From: Prorocentrum cordatum
Taxonomy: Eukaryota; Sar; Dinophyceae; Prorocentrales; Prorocentraceae
DNA length: 64,000 nt
Direction: 5' to 3'
Assembly (NCBI GenBank): GCA_963575745.1
Contig: CAUYUJ010003069.1
Location: 40,862-104,861, forward strand
The notes under the pieces are model-generated. The model was not told the origin of the DNA and ran no database searches. It was given only the letters and a program-made list of their open reading frames with translations. A program made the position numbers and the translations under genes. Positions 50,441 through 60,479 of the stretch are shown here, piece by piece (positions within the stretch are counted from its first letter, which is position 1; the number at the start of each line of letters is the position of its first letter).

Positions 50441-52756
50441 ATGATTGACTCGGGGTGTATGACACCCCCGCCTGCTTTGCGCAATGGTAGTGCTAAAGGA
50501 GTCGGGCGTGGCAAAGGACGTGGTCGTGATGACTGGTCCAGCGGCACGGCCGCCCCCCCGTGGCACTACGGCGCCTACATGTACCCGGACAAAAGTTCAG
50601 AAGGATATTCCAAGTTCAAGTGCAGCTCCTGTGGCTGTGCGAAGAACCCCAAGGCGGCCCGCTACTGCAAGCATTGTGGGACTCCTCTTGCTGCTGTGCG
50701 TCCAGTCGAAGGTGGAGCCCCACAGAGCGGGGCGTGGTCGCAGGCCCCTCCTGGCGTCTTCTCCGCGGCACCTTGGGCCATGCACTCGCGTCCTTACCCT
50801 GGGCCCCCTGGAGGTCCTGGACAACCCGCTGGAGCTGGGCACGGAGGTGGGCATCCTGAAGGCGCTGCCGCCAAGGCACCCCCTCTCCCCGTCGGGCCCC
50901 AGAGCCAGCTCAATGCGAATGAGGCCAAGCAGCTGGCAGATCTCGCGCGGAAAGGAGGGGACCTTACCACAGCATCCAAGTATGAGGCAGAGTTCAAGAA
51001 GCTGCACGCACTGGAGTCGCCCAAGCCTCCCACTCCCCTCCACCAGCGTGTGCAGCAGCAGTTCGCCGCGGTGGCTCGACTGGAGAAGGCGCTGGACAGG
51101 GGGGTGGACAAGCTTTTGGGCTGGAGGAACGACATCGCCAAGCTTGAGGACACGGTGCGGAGCATGCGTGAAGAGTTGGCCACAGCCGATCAGCAGTACA
51201 AGGCTCTGGTGGCCGAGCTGCAGCAGCAGGCGTCTGTGGCCCCCGCCCCCGCTGCGCCAGCCCCTGCCAAGCTCAAGTTGGAAGACTTGTGCGCTGACAC
51301 CTTCGACCTGGGCGCATTCCTCACAGTGATCGAGGTCAGTTTCTTCGAGGGCGACGCCGAGCTCGAGGATAAGGACCGCGAAGAGATCGCCAAGAGGAAG
51401 GATGACCTCAACGCTGGCGTCTCCAGGCTCGCTAAGGACCTGCTGGGCCCCCTGGTGGCCGCTGCCAAAGCGGCCCGAGATGCGCATCGTGAGCACCTGG
51501 CTCGGGTTGCCAGCAAGCGGCGGCGCACTGACCAGGGAGCGGCGGCAGGGGGAGATGCTGGAGCTGATGATGAGCCGCGTGAGGCACCTGCCGCTGCCCC
51601 TGGCACGGCGGCCGCTAAGGCTGCCCCAGCTGGTGGTGGAGCCCCAGCAGCAGACGACGTGCGGGCCAAGGCAGAGAAGGCCTTTCAACCTCCCCCCCCC
51701 CCGCCCCTGGCGGGGTGGGGGGAGGAACCGCCGCCTAGCTTGGCCGCGCATCCATGCCTGCACGCGTCTGCAAGTTTCAGCGCTCTCACGGTGAGCGCCC
51801 AAGGGAGTTCCCACTGCCCGCCCCCAACTTTTGATTCGGATCGTTGCGAAAGCCATGGTCTCAGAGCGCCTTCCCTTTCTGGGTCTCATCAAAACAGCGT
51901 CGACGGAGTGTGCAGCTCCCTCGACGCACGGTGGGCCGACGCCCGCCAGTGTTTCAATCTGGCGCAAGCTGTAGAGGCCACTCTTGCCAAGACGGGCAGA
52001 GCCTGTCCCCGACAGGCCGCTGGCGGCCACCACCCTGGGCATCGGCGCGGTCCTCCTGGATTGTTCGGTTCCGAGGGCCACGAAGCTTTTACCAAGGCCG
52101 CGCCAGGCCCCGGGGTCGATCGCTCTCAGGCCACAAAGTTTGTTCCTATCCACGCCCCCGAACCCAGCCCTGGAGATTCAAGTGTTGAGCTCGTCATCCA
52201 GACTGCCAATGTCACGTCTTGGCAATCCGACTCGGGAGGCGGCCTCAGAGCTTGGCCCCCCAAGTGTGGTGCGCGCGTTCTCTTAATCCAAGAGCACCAC
52301 TTGCTGGAGTCTGAGCTGGAGGGGGCTACTGGCTGGGCCCATCGGCATGGGTGGAAAGCTATCCTTGGGCCTGCTGCTCCAGGAGTGGGACGCGGTACTT
52401 CGTCTGGGGTTGGGATTCTGGTCCAGAATTCCTTGGGATGTCATGCTCCGCCTGGAGGCCACATCCTCGATCAACATCGTTCGATCGGAGCTGTCGTGCA
52501 CACTCCTGGCGGCGATCCCATCCTAGTCTGCAGTGCTTACTTGCGTACGGTCGAGGGGCTCTCGGAGGCCAACGTGGAGCTCCTAGCGTGCATCGGTACG
52601 GTCGTTGAGCAGGTAGGTCTGCCCACCATCATCGGAGCTGATTTTAACATGAGCCCCGACAAGATAGTGTCGTCTGAGATTGTCAACAGGTTGGGGGCGC
52701 AGGTGGTCGTTACCAAAGACGTCGTGGGCACATGTGGCACTAGCATGCTTGATTAG
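50441..52756 (+). CDS. LINE-B ORF: zinc finger, coiled coil and AP endonuclease N-terminal part
   Basis: The ATG at 50441 follows the relict SL and a (CTC)n array, so it is chosen over the longer open frame. The protein is 771 residues to a TAG at 52754. A RanBP2-like finger FKCSSCGCAK...CKHCG is at about residue 58. A coiled coil (RLEKALDRGVDKLLGWRNDI, then a Gln-rich helix) spans residues about 205-290. Then there is a KRRRTDQ basic cluster and a Pro-rich segment. The endonuclease starts near residue 585 (LVIQTANVTSWQ) with LLIQEHHLLE, SSGVGILVQNSL, IIGADFNMSPDKI and TCGTSMLD. The TAG falls directly after LD, where the family usually has an aromatic residue. Gag-like and endonuclease parts are in one frame here. 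Confidence 0.7.
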   Translation: MIDSGCMTPPPALRNGSAKGVGRGKGRGRDDWSSGTAAPPWHYGAYMYPDKSSEGYSKFKCSSCGCAKNPKAARYCKHCGTPLAAVRPVEGGAPQSGAWSQAPPGVFSAAPWAMHSRPYPGPPGGPGQPAGAGHGGGHPEGAAAKAPPLPVGPQSQLNANEAKQLADLARKGGDLTTASKYEAEFKKLHALESPKPPTPLHQRVQQQFAAVARLEKALDRGVDKLLGWRNDIAKLEDTVRSMREELATADQQYKALVAELQQQASVAPAPAAPAPAKLKLEDLCADTFDLGAFLTVIEVSFFEGDAELEDKDREEIAKRKDDLNAGVSRLAKDLLGPLVAAAKAARDAHREHLARVASKRRRTDQGAAAGGDAGADDEPREAPAAAPGTAAAKAAPAGGGAPAADDVRAKAEKAFQPPPPPPLAGWGEEPPPSLAAHPCLHASASFSALTVSAQGSSHCPPPTFDSDRCESHGLRAPSLSGSHQNSVDGVCSSLDARWADARQCFNLAQAVEATLAKTGRACPRQAAGGHHPGHRRGPPGLFGSEGHEAFTKAAPGPGVDRSQATKFVPIHAPEPSPGDSSVELVIQTANVTSWQSDSGGGLRAWPPKCGARVLLIQEHHLLESELEGATGWAHRHGWKAILGPAAPGVGRGTSSGVGILVQNSLGCHAPPGGHILDQHRSIGAVVHTPGGDPILVCSAYLRTVEGLSEANVELLACIGTVVEQVGLPTIIGADFNMSPDKIVSSEIVNRLGAQVVVTKDVVGTCGTSMLD

Positions 52757-53530
52757 TTTATCGTTACTGCTGGGCTCGCCAGAGGTATCTCCTCCGTCAG
52801 TGCCATTCACGCGTCTAACCTCGTTACTCACCTTCCTGTGCAGATGCAGTTTCACGCAGGGATTGGGGGGCTTCATGGGCTCGTGTTTCGGAAGCCCCCG
52901 CCGTTGCCGATTGAGCCCGCGATCGGTCCTGTGCCTCCACCTCCAGATTGGTCTGCTATTCAGTGTGAAGCTGGACGTGCCTTAGATGCTTGCCGCAGTG
53001 GCGACGTGCACGCTGTGCAGTGCCTGCTCGACACCCTCTATAAGCACTGGGCCGACCTTTCGTAGAAGGAGCTAGCGAGGGGTAGACAAACCACCCTGCC
53101 CTGTTGGGGGAGCAGGGGGAAGATGCCACAGCAGCATCGGGTTAACATTCTTGATCAAGATCGGGAAGCCCCCCACCGACAGCCCCATTTGTTTTCGATC
53201 AAATGGCTCGTGAGCAAGTTCAGGCTCCTTCTCCAACTTGACGCGGTCGCTATAGGATCCGCCCAGTCCCAGGAAATTCGGAGGTTGTTGCTCAACCCTC
53301 CCAGCTTTTTGAAGCAAGGGCTGGAGGTCCACAGCGACCTTGTCATGCGGGTGCAGTCTTTTTTAGGCCAGCATGACCTCCTCGACCTTGCTATTGGGGA
53401 ATCCATTCTTTCCGACTTAGATGAGCACCTTGCGACCTTTGCCGTGAAGGCCAAGGCGCAGGCCCTCGCTGAGTGGAAAGAGTGGCTTCTTCAGTCCATC
53501 GACCAGGGCGCCAGGAGAGCGCGCCAGCAG
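52757..53530 (+). pseudogene. LINE-B: endonuclease end and linker, broken by two TAG codons
   Basis: The same frame as the preceding ORF continues as FIVTAGLARGISSVSAIHAS, stops at a TAG at 53063..53065 and continues again with HRVNILDQDREAPHRQPHLF, then LAEWKEWLLQSIDQGARRAR. This is the usual region between endonuclease and RT in dinoflagellate LINEs. The frame changes at about 53520 into the RT frame. Confidence 0.6.
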
Positions 53531-53543
53531 GTCAGAGGCAGCC

Positions 53544-54888
53544 AACCATGGACACCACCACGACCCTCAGCAGGGAAGGAGCTGTCGTCTCGGACCCCCT
53601 GGCGCTGCTGGATTCGGAGGCCCGAGAATTCAGTAAGCTTTGGAGCGCCACTCCCGACCCCCCCCCCCCCCCCCTCGAAGGAGGCCAATTCCAATTCGTT
53701 GAACCCCTTCCCCGCCTCACTGTTGAAGCCCTGCGTTCGGCTTCTAGGCGGTATGCCGCCCGTTCTGCTACCGCTGTTGACGGGTTCCACATGAAGCATT
53801 TTGCCTGCCTTTCGGAGGGGTCCCTGGACGTCCTTGGCACCATGTATTCCATCATGGAAGCTTCTGGGCTGGTTCCTGGGCAAACCTCCCTGGTTGTGCT
53901 TTCCCTTCTCAACAAACCCTCTGGAGGGTATCGGCCCATCGGCCTTTTCTGTAGCACTCACCGCCTCTGGGGGCGGTGCCGCAGGCCCTATGCGGCCCAT
54001 CGGGAAAGCAAGTTTCAGCGAAGCTACTTTGCTGGGCCCCCGCTTTCTTCCGCGATCGATGTTGTATGGAGGCAGACCCTGCGTGCTGAAGGAGCTGTGG
54101 CCAGTAGTCAGGCGAGTTGCACGGTTCTGTGGGATCTCTACATATGTTTCGAGTTGGTTCACTTGGGCACGCTCCTTCAGCGTTGCCATCAGTATGAGTT
54201 CCCCGTCCAGTTAGCTCGGCTTGCTGTGCGAGGTTATCGGCATGGCAGGTCTATTTCTCTCGGCGGCGTGGTCGTCGGCCCGTTCCACGTCACCAACGGC
54301 GTTGTCGCCGGCTGTGGTCTCGCGACCACCGTGGTGCGCATCAGTGCCATCCCCGCCCTAGACGCGTTTCAGCTGCCACCAGGAATCGCGCTCGACGTTT
54401 ACATTGACGATTACGGTCTCAGCTGCAACGGGTCCAATGCCTACATTGCCAGGCACCTCCCTGAGGCCGCAGCCAACCTCAGGGAAGCCATCGAGGTCGA
54501 TATGGGGGCGATCATTTCGCCTGACAAAGCTTCTCTCGTCGCCTCGTCGGACGTTCTCGCCATGGAAGTCAGGGACTGTCTTGGCGGCCTCGCGGGGCCC
54601 ATCGCCCGAGGGGCCGTCAACCTGGGCATCGACTTCGCCCCAGGTTCCTCCCGACGGCTTCCTGGTAGGGGGAAAAAAGGTTTCCGACCGCAAACGGGTT
54701 TTCAACAAAAAAAGTCAGGAGGCTCAAGCGAGCCAAGCGGCCCCTCGGGCGGCATGCTGCCAAAATTTTCACCTCTGGCCCCCTCCCCAGTCTCACGTTT
54801 GGGTCTGAGGTCAATGGGCTTTCGGATTTTGAATGGCACAGATTGCAGGTCGCCGCCGCTAGTACTATGCAGCCGTCTGCCAAGATGA
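53544..54888 (+). CDS. LINE-B reverse transcriptase
   Basis: Within an open frame of about 470 codons: ATAVDGFHMKHFACLSEG (motif 1), VVLSLLNKPSGGYRPIGLFC (motif 2 region), VLWDLYICFELVHLGTLL (motif A, catalytic Asp), GVVAGCGLATTVVRI (motif B), LDVYIDDYGLSC (motif C, YIDD, near 54395) and DKASLVASS (motif D). All three catalytic Asp are present. After about 54660 the composition changes and the thumb continues in another frame. The run of C at 53660..53673 (PPPPP) is a likely indel site. Confidence 0.8.
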
Positions 54889-55806
54889 CGTCACGGACCT
54901 CTGTGCTGATTTTATCCCAGGACCCGACCTGGCACCCTGCGGTGGCGCCCATTGTCAGGTACTCCAAGGAGATCTGCGCCAACCAAACCAAGCCCTTTCC
55001 CTTTGTTATCCCGTGGGCTGAGCTGAGGGACGCTTGGAGAGGGGTTGTCGGCCCCCCCTGGGCCCAAAACCTGGCGCGGGGTCCGCGGGCCCCTGGGGGC
55101 CATGAAGTTGGCCCTGAAGAGGATTTCTTGGAGCATGCCCAACTATTGTACCCTGTTGGCTGATTTCGGAACCGAGGTGCCCCTTACTGTTACTTCCCCA
55201 GCCCTTCTTAAGAAGCTTTTGAAGGCCGCTGTTCAGAAGACCCATGAGAGGTCCAGCGGCGCTTCTCTGCTCCCGCATATTCCTGGAGCTCGAGTGTGCC
55301 ATGACGTGGTGGCAGCCACGCTCCGCTCCAAGAAGGGCACGCCGTACCAGCGAGGGCGTGCCGAGGCTGTGGCTTGTAATGCCACGTGGGCTAGGACCAG
55401 AGCTGCCGAAGCAGGGTGCGCTGTTAGCGCGGCCTGCGAGCTGTGTGGGGGCGCGCCCGGTACCATGCTTCATCGGCTCTGGTTCTGCCCAGCGCGCCAT
55501 GACAAGAGGCAGGCGGTGTTCGACAGTTTCAAGCTAAAGTTGCCCCTCCTGCCCCCGCCCGACCTCGCGCCCGAGAACAACGAAGAGGACCACCTACTGT
55601 TTACTCGTGGCCTGTTTCGGCATCCAGGGGATGTCTTTCCTTTCCCTGCTCGTGATGGTGTAGAAGACACTGGACTTGAGATCATCTGGGCCAATGATCG
55701 TTCGTCTAAATCGCTCAATATTTTTGGACATATCTTTGTGGACGGGTCCTGCGCTGCGCACCCTGTTACAGAACTCTCCAGGGCTGGGTGGGGGTTGCGA
55801 TGGTAG
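54843..55806 (+). pseudogene. LINE-B post-RT region: thumb, CCHC-like finger and start of RNase H
   Basis: The first frame (54843..55100) has WHPAVAPIVRYSKEICANQT, a thumb-like segment. The second (55130..55806) has HDVVAATLRSKKGTPYQRGR, the finger CELCGGAPGTMLHRLWFC and the RNase H start FGHIFVDGSCA...RAGWG, then stops after a frameshift at about 55795. Confidence 0.65.
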
Positions 55807-56977
55807 GTGACGATGGTGACGAGATTTGTCGCATCGGTTGTCCACTTTGGGCCCCCAACCTCCAGACTGCCCAAGGGGGGGAATTTGGGGCCTACGCTGT
55901 TGCTGCAATGCACGCCCTGCCAGGTAGTTCTATATACGCTGATTGTAAGAATGTGGTCGTACAAGCCAACGAGCCATTGCTCAGGGCTTTGTCCTACCAG
56001 CGTGTGCATTCAGGATTTTGCCCCCCACCCAACGAAAGTTTTTAGAAGGGGTTTTGAAGGTCAAGGCGCATGTCGAGGAATCCAGTGACCTCACCGACTT
56101 GGAGCGGTTTTGGAAGCAAGGCAATGACCTTGCAGCTGTTGTCGCCAAAAGCTCGCTCGCCCGCCACCCGCAACCCGACCCCGAGGATGTGGTATGGCCC
56201 GAGCGATGCCTCTCTATCGCCCAGTGTGTTATGCGTCTTTCAACCGGGCTGATGCCAGAGTGGCCTCGGCTCAACCTGACTGGGGCCCCGCTCGCCCCCA
56301 AGCCCCCCAGGCCCAAGTTCGAGCCGAGGTCCCATCAGTGGACTCGGGCTTCCTCGTTTTGGCAGTGCATTGAATGTCTCAAGGTTGCTAAGGGCGTGCC
56401 GCGGGCGAACCCCGATGGTTCTCGGCCTGGAGGGCTCGACCCGCCCGCCCCTGGGAAGTGCCTTCGAGATTCCAAGCTGACGTCCGCGGTGCTTACTGCC
56501 CTCAGGCATAACTGCATTGCGTTGCTATGCTCCGATGGTGCTGCCCTCACTATTTGTATGCGATGCTATGCCTATTCCCCCCATGGGCAGCCTCGCAATT
56601 TATTTAGACAGTGTGACGGCCATCCACAGAGTGCGGGTGCCAAGTCTGCCTGGAGTTCTGTGGGGGCTGGACGCCACCCCAAGCGCAAAGGCGTTTCCGT
56701 CGAGGTCGGCCCCTGGTATGAAGACTTGGAGCAAGAGAAGCGGCCTCGGCGTCTCACCGACCAAGAAAGGGAGTTGCGGCTAGCCAAGCTGGCGCGGAGG
56801 CTAGTCGCCGCAGCTGGGGGGACATCAGTCCCAGCAGGCGTGGAGCTGGAGGTCGGCCCTCCACCGTCTGCACTTCCACTGGGGCAGCAGCAAGATCGCG
56901 TCGTTGGCCCTTCGTCCGATCCGTCGTGCACCGTCGAAGCTGCTGCCCCAACCTCTCTCCCTCTTAGGATCGCGTGA
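55788..56977 (+). pseudogene. LINE-B RNase H rest and C-terminal zinc ribbon
   Basis: Frame 1 (55788..56040) has GGEFGAYAVAAMHAL (Glu) and IYADCKNVV (Asp). Frame 2 (56018..56977) has VLKVKAHVEESSDLTDLERF and GNDLAAVVAK (last Asp), then a long tail with FWQCIECLK...ICMRCYAYSPHGQ, a four-cysteine module as in LINE-D, and a basic helical region (LTDQERELRLAKLARRLVAA). It ends at 56977. Confidence 0.7.
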
Positions 56978-57427
56978 CGCGGAAGAGGAAGCAGCCTTAT
57001 ATTTGTTGTTTGGCTTGCCTGGTGAGAGTCCCTCCCAGCAGACCATGCGGCTGGTGCCTGGGCCAGCCTCGTCGGCTGGTGCGTTTGGCCGAGATCGAGC
57101 CGCCTCAATCCTTGAAGAGGACGAGGCCTCGCTCGTCGCCGACGCTGCACCACAGTCTGATGACTCAGACTAAAGAGATGCAGCATGCGTCCTCTGCGTG
57201 TGTGTGTGTGCGTGCGTCTCGCCCTGACCTCATTCTTCTATGGTCGCGGGCTTTGGGGGGCAGGCGGTGAGCCACAGGGGGTCCTCCCCTCCTGTGGGAA
57301 ATCGCCCCGTTGCTTTCGCGCCTGCCCTCCTTTTCACATTTTCACTGCTCGCTGGCCTGCTCCAGGCCAGATAGCAGGGGGGCGACGACCACGGGGCGTC
57401 GCTCTTGTTGCCACGGCTGATGTCAAC

Positions 57428-57463
57428 AAAAATCCTCCTCCTCCTCCTCCTCCTCCTCCTCCT
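57428..57463. repeat. (CTC)n tract directly upstream of the best DinoSL relict
   Basis: About 12 CTC triplets ending CCTTC just before the relict. Confidence 0.9.
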
Positions 57464-57485
57464 TCTGTAGCCATTTTGGCTCAAG
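57464..57485 (+). promoter_or_regulatory. Near-perfect DinoSL relict
   Basis: TGTAGCCATTTTGGCTCAAG is included. 21 of 22 leader positions are kept (the only change is C to T at the second C of CCG). It lies 52 nt upstream of the ATG at 57538. This is the firmest taxonomic marker in the window. It cannot be an SL RNA gene because no GT donor follows. Confidence 0.95.
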
Positions 57486-57537
57486 CTGCGGCGCGCCTTG
57501 TATTAGGTTCGATTTGTTTTGATCTTCGGTTGATTCC

Positions 57538-58516
57538 ATGGCCGAGGAACTCATTGTTCGCCTCCATGGCCAGGCTCTGCGCATGATCTGCGACACCACG
57601 GGTCGCGACTTCGCTGGCCTTGGTGTGGCCGCACGCACGCTCTTCAAAGACAAGTCCCAGCGGTCGTTGCGGCGGAGGCTCGAGCACGTCGACACCAGCT
57701 TCGCCCTCGTTCGGCGCATCAACCGTGTCAAATCAGAGTTCCCCCTTGACGGAGCTCGCCAATACGCTGGGCCAGTCTGGTGGCGTCGTCTCGCCGAACC
57801 TGCAGGAGGAGAACCAGCCTCGCGATGGTACTGATCCCCATCATCGGCTTCAACTTCCTGCAGGTGCTACTCGCGATCAGAATGTTCCACATGGCGCTGA
57901 TGGTGCTGTTTCCGCCGAGCGACTCGTGGACGTTCATTGTGGCCTTCCCGAACCGCGTGAAGCAGTTCGCGCTGGTCCACGTGATGACGACTCGCCTCCA
58001 GTTCCTGCTGATGCTGAGCGTGTCGTGGATGTCCCTGGTGATTTTCCTCACGAATCGCGTGAAGCTGTTCGTGCTGGTCGACTTGACGACGGCTTGCCTC
58101 CAGTTCGTCATGCCCCCGCTGAGCGACTCGTGGATGTTCGCGGCGACCTCTCTGCCGAATTGCGCGAAGCTGTTCGTGCTGGTCGACTCGGCGATGTCTC
58201 GCTTCAGGCCGAATATCCCTCGGAGCCAGATCGTGATGCGCCTGGCGATGCCTTTCCGGATGGCGACGGCACCGCCAATGCGATGTCCACGTTCAGCGTG
58301 TCCGCCGCTGGCTCCCTGCGCAAGGTGGTGATCTACAAGCCGTGCCTCTGCGCGGCCACTACTCCAGATGATGTTTTTCCTCCTGCTGTCGAATCTCCTG
58401 ATGTTCCTTATCGAGCTCCTCGCTGTCGTGCGTGCGCTCTGTGGCGGAGCTCATCCAGCACGAAGCGGGCAATGGCGTGCCGATATTGTAGGCAGAGTGC
58501 CTACTGGGACTCCTGA
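57538..58516 (+). CDS. Retroposed gene with three 31-residue repeats and a CxxC finger, unknown; one frameshift
   Basis: The ATG at 57538 is the first after the relict SL. The N-terminal 70 residues (MAEELIVRLHGQALRMICDT; RRLEHVDTSFALVRRINRVK) are compact. At the C5 run 57741..57745 the good frame shifts by one and continues to a stop at 58516. The total would be about 325 residues. Three imperfect repeats of about 31 residues follow (units starting ERLVDVHCGLPEPREAVRAG, ERVVDVPGDFPHESREAVRA and ERLVDVRGDLSAELREAVRA; DNA about 57916, 58009 and 58105). The C terminus has VIYKPCLCAAT and a CRACALW...CRYCRQSAYW finger. No family is recognised. The homopolymer shift may be a sequence error. Hydrophobic frames on the same strand over the repeats are shadows. 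Confidence 0.6.
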
Positions 58517-59225
58517 GAGCTTCCTCCCCCCCCCCCCCCTCCGTCTGCTTTTGTCTGGTTGGGCGGGGGTGGGATGTTGATGAGGATGATGGGAGGATGA
58601 GGTTGGATGGCTGCTACGCTTGCTATCGATCTCTGTTCTGGCATTCTATGCGTTGCTAGCCTCGCAGCCGCTTGACTTGTACAGCTTTCTTGTGAAGTAC
58701 CATCAGGTGTTTCACTGGGGAGGCTGGATTGGTTGGAGTCACTTGATCATGCTCGTCTCCTTGCTAATGTGGCCAGGACTATTGATCCTGCTCGTGTGCC
58801 ACGACAAGCTGAAGACAGCGTAGTGATAAATTCGTGAATGGGAGTTTTCCCCTTCTCTCGAATGTTGTTTTCTTGAGCCCTCCTCCCGTCTTTCCCTCGC
58901 ACCTGTCTGTGCTCAGCGATTGGGTGGGGGAGGCCTGCAATGGCGGGGGGAGGTGAGCAGTTGGAGGTGTGAAGTGTTTCAACTTTAAACGTTGTTTAAT
59001 CGTCCTGTGTTGACGCCTCCGTCCCTGGACGGTTTTGAATGGTGCACTGCTCGAGGCCCTCGAGGTTTCGTGTCCCTTGTTTCTTCGGTCGGGTCCCTTC
59101 GCTCGTCCTTTGTCTGGGTTCCTGGGTCCGTCCCTCGTTCCCCCTTTCGGTCCCTTTCGGGCCCTTCGCTCTTTGTCGTCGACTTCGGGCAGGAGTGATT
59201 GGCAGGCGATCACCCGCGAGCAAAT
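58517..59225. other. Spacer; small hydrophobic frame not called
   Basis: A 67-codon frame at 58620..58823 is hydrophobic, but an alternative frame over the same bases (LDHARLLANVARTIDPARVP) is equally protein-like; neither is supported. A C-rich run (58527..58540) and GGGTCCCTTCG-type repeats (59090..59170) are present. Confidence 0.35.
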
Positions 59226-59540
59226 CAAAAAAAAAAAAAAAAACAAAAAACATCCTCCTCCTCCTCCCTCCTACTCTTCCTCATCCTCCTCCTTCCTCCC
59301 GCTCCTCTCCTCTCCATTCCTCCTCCTCCTCCTCCTCCTCCTCCTCCTCCTCCTCCTCCTCCTCCTCCTCCTCCTCCTCCTCCTCCTCCTCCGCCTCCTC
59401 CTCCTCCGCCTCCTCCTCCCGCCGCGGCCGAGCGGGCGGGGCGCCGCGTGGCGCGGCTGCCCGCGCGGGCGGGCGCGCGGAGGGCTGCGACGGCGGCCGC
59501 CGCGGCGCGCGCGCGCGCGCGCGCGCGCGCGCGCGCGCGT
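59226..59540. repeat. A-tract, (CTC)n and (GC)n arrays
   Basis: An A18 run at 59226..59243, CTC triplets at 59320..59424 and an alternating (GC)n tract at 59498..59540, which could adopt Z-DNA. Frames here are artefacts. Confidence 0.9.
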
Positions 59541-60140
59541 GCAGGGCCGCCAGCCCTTCGCCCCCTGTGGCCTCGGCCCCGCTCCTCTCCTCTCCTCGCC
59601 CCTGCCCGCCTGCCGCCTCGGTCGGCTGTGCTTCCTCCGCCCGCCTCCTCCCCCCGTCCTCCGCCGTGTGCCCTCCCCGCGCAAACCTCCTCCCCTTCCC
59701 CAGGATCGACGCAGCGGCGCCACGGAGAGTTGATACTTACCTTGGGTATTCAAGGATCAGGGCGCTCCCCCGCCATCCCGCACTTCTTCTCGGCCTCCCT
59801 CCTGCCCCCTCCCTACCCCCCCTGCCTCCCTGCCTCCAGTTCTACCCTCCCTCCCTGCCTCCCCCCTCCCCGCCCTCCATCCATCCTCCCTACCCTCCCT
59901 GCCTACCTCTCTGCATCCTTCCTGCCTCCCTACCTCCCTACCCTCCCTGCCTCCCTCCTCCGAGCCGTAGTCGCAGCAAGATTGCTCCCCTTTATATCAC
60001 ACTGGGACTCCACGACATGGGCCTGGGCCCAGGCGCGCCGCGCTCCTGAGCGTGGCGCCCGTCCGCATTTTCTAGGGCCCTTCAGCCAACCAGCTGCGTT
60101 CAGACCCTCGTTGCCCTCGCGTCCTGCAGCATGTTCGGAG
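59541..60140. other. GC- and CCTCCCTGCC-rich spacer
   Basis: Degenerate CCTCCCTGCCTCC repeats (59790..59960). No gene is seen. Confidence 0.5.
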
Positions 60141-60159
60141 GCGCGCATGCGCTGGGTAG

Positions 60160-60365
60160 GTGTGGCACGATGCTGAACGCCCTCACGGTCGTCGCCTACA
60201 ATCCAATCTCCGACAATGCCGGTGGCATCGCCGTCATGAGCTATCTGCTCCTAGAGGAGCTGGATATCCACATTGGGGCTGCCGATCGACTTCGAGGAGC
60301 GTCATTGCCGCTGCGGCAACGCGTCCCTGGCGCTAGCGGTGGCTTCCATGCTCGGCTTGACGGCG
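60160..60365 (+). pseudogene. Decayed exon of a vacuolar-type H+-pyrophosphatase
   Basis: After GCTGGGTAG the frame reads GTMLNALTVVAYNPISDNAG, then GIAVMSYL. This matches the conserved H+-PPase block ...GML...DAYGPISDNAGGIAEM, but the leading Asp and the Glu after GGIA are replaced (VAYN..., GGIAVM). One frame over, CGNASLALAVASMLGLTAE could be the remains of the next conserved segment (GNTTAAxGKGFAIGSA). Loss of the acidic residues and the frameshift suggest a pseudogene fragment. The intact enzyme pumps protons or sodium across membranes using pyrophosphate. Confidence 0.55.
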
Positions 60366-60479
60366 GAGTGCTACGAGGTCTTGGTTTCAGCTAAGGATTG
60401 CCAATCTCCTGCGACACCAGTTGCCTTGCTGTCGCGGGCTGTTTACGGCTGTTTCGTCGTCTTCCCTTTCCGGCGTTCC

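Larger units (their letters stand above)
50370..57000 (+). mobile_element. LINE-B: near full-length degenerate non-LTR retrotransposon (EN-RT-RNase H)
   Basis: Order on the plus strand: zinc finger, coiled coil, AP endonuclease, RT, CCHC-like finger, RNase H, C-terminal zinc ribbon. Two in-frame TAG codons and several frameshifts interrupt it. The architecture is that of I-group LINEs with an RNase H. Confidence 0.85.

Noticed and set aside
57464-57485. SL RNA gene
   Set aside because: No GT splice donor after the leader and no Sm-site-like structure; the sequence continues into a coding frame.
57780-58331. Hydrophobic, membrane-protein-like frame
   Set aside because: It is an alternative frame of the 31-residue repeat region; repeat periodicity is better explained by the frame ending at 58516.
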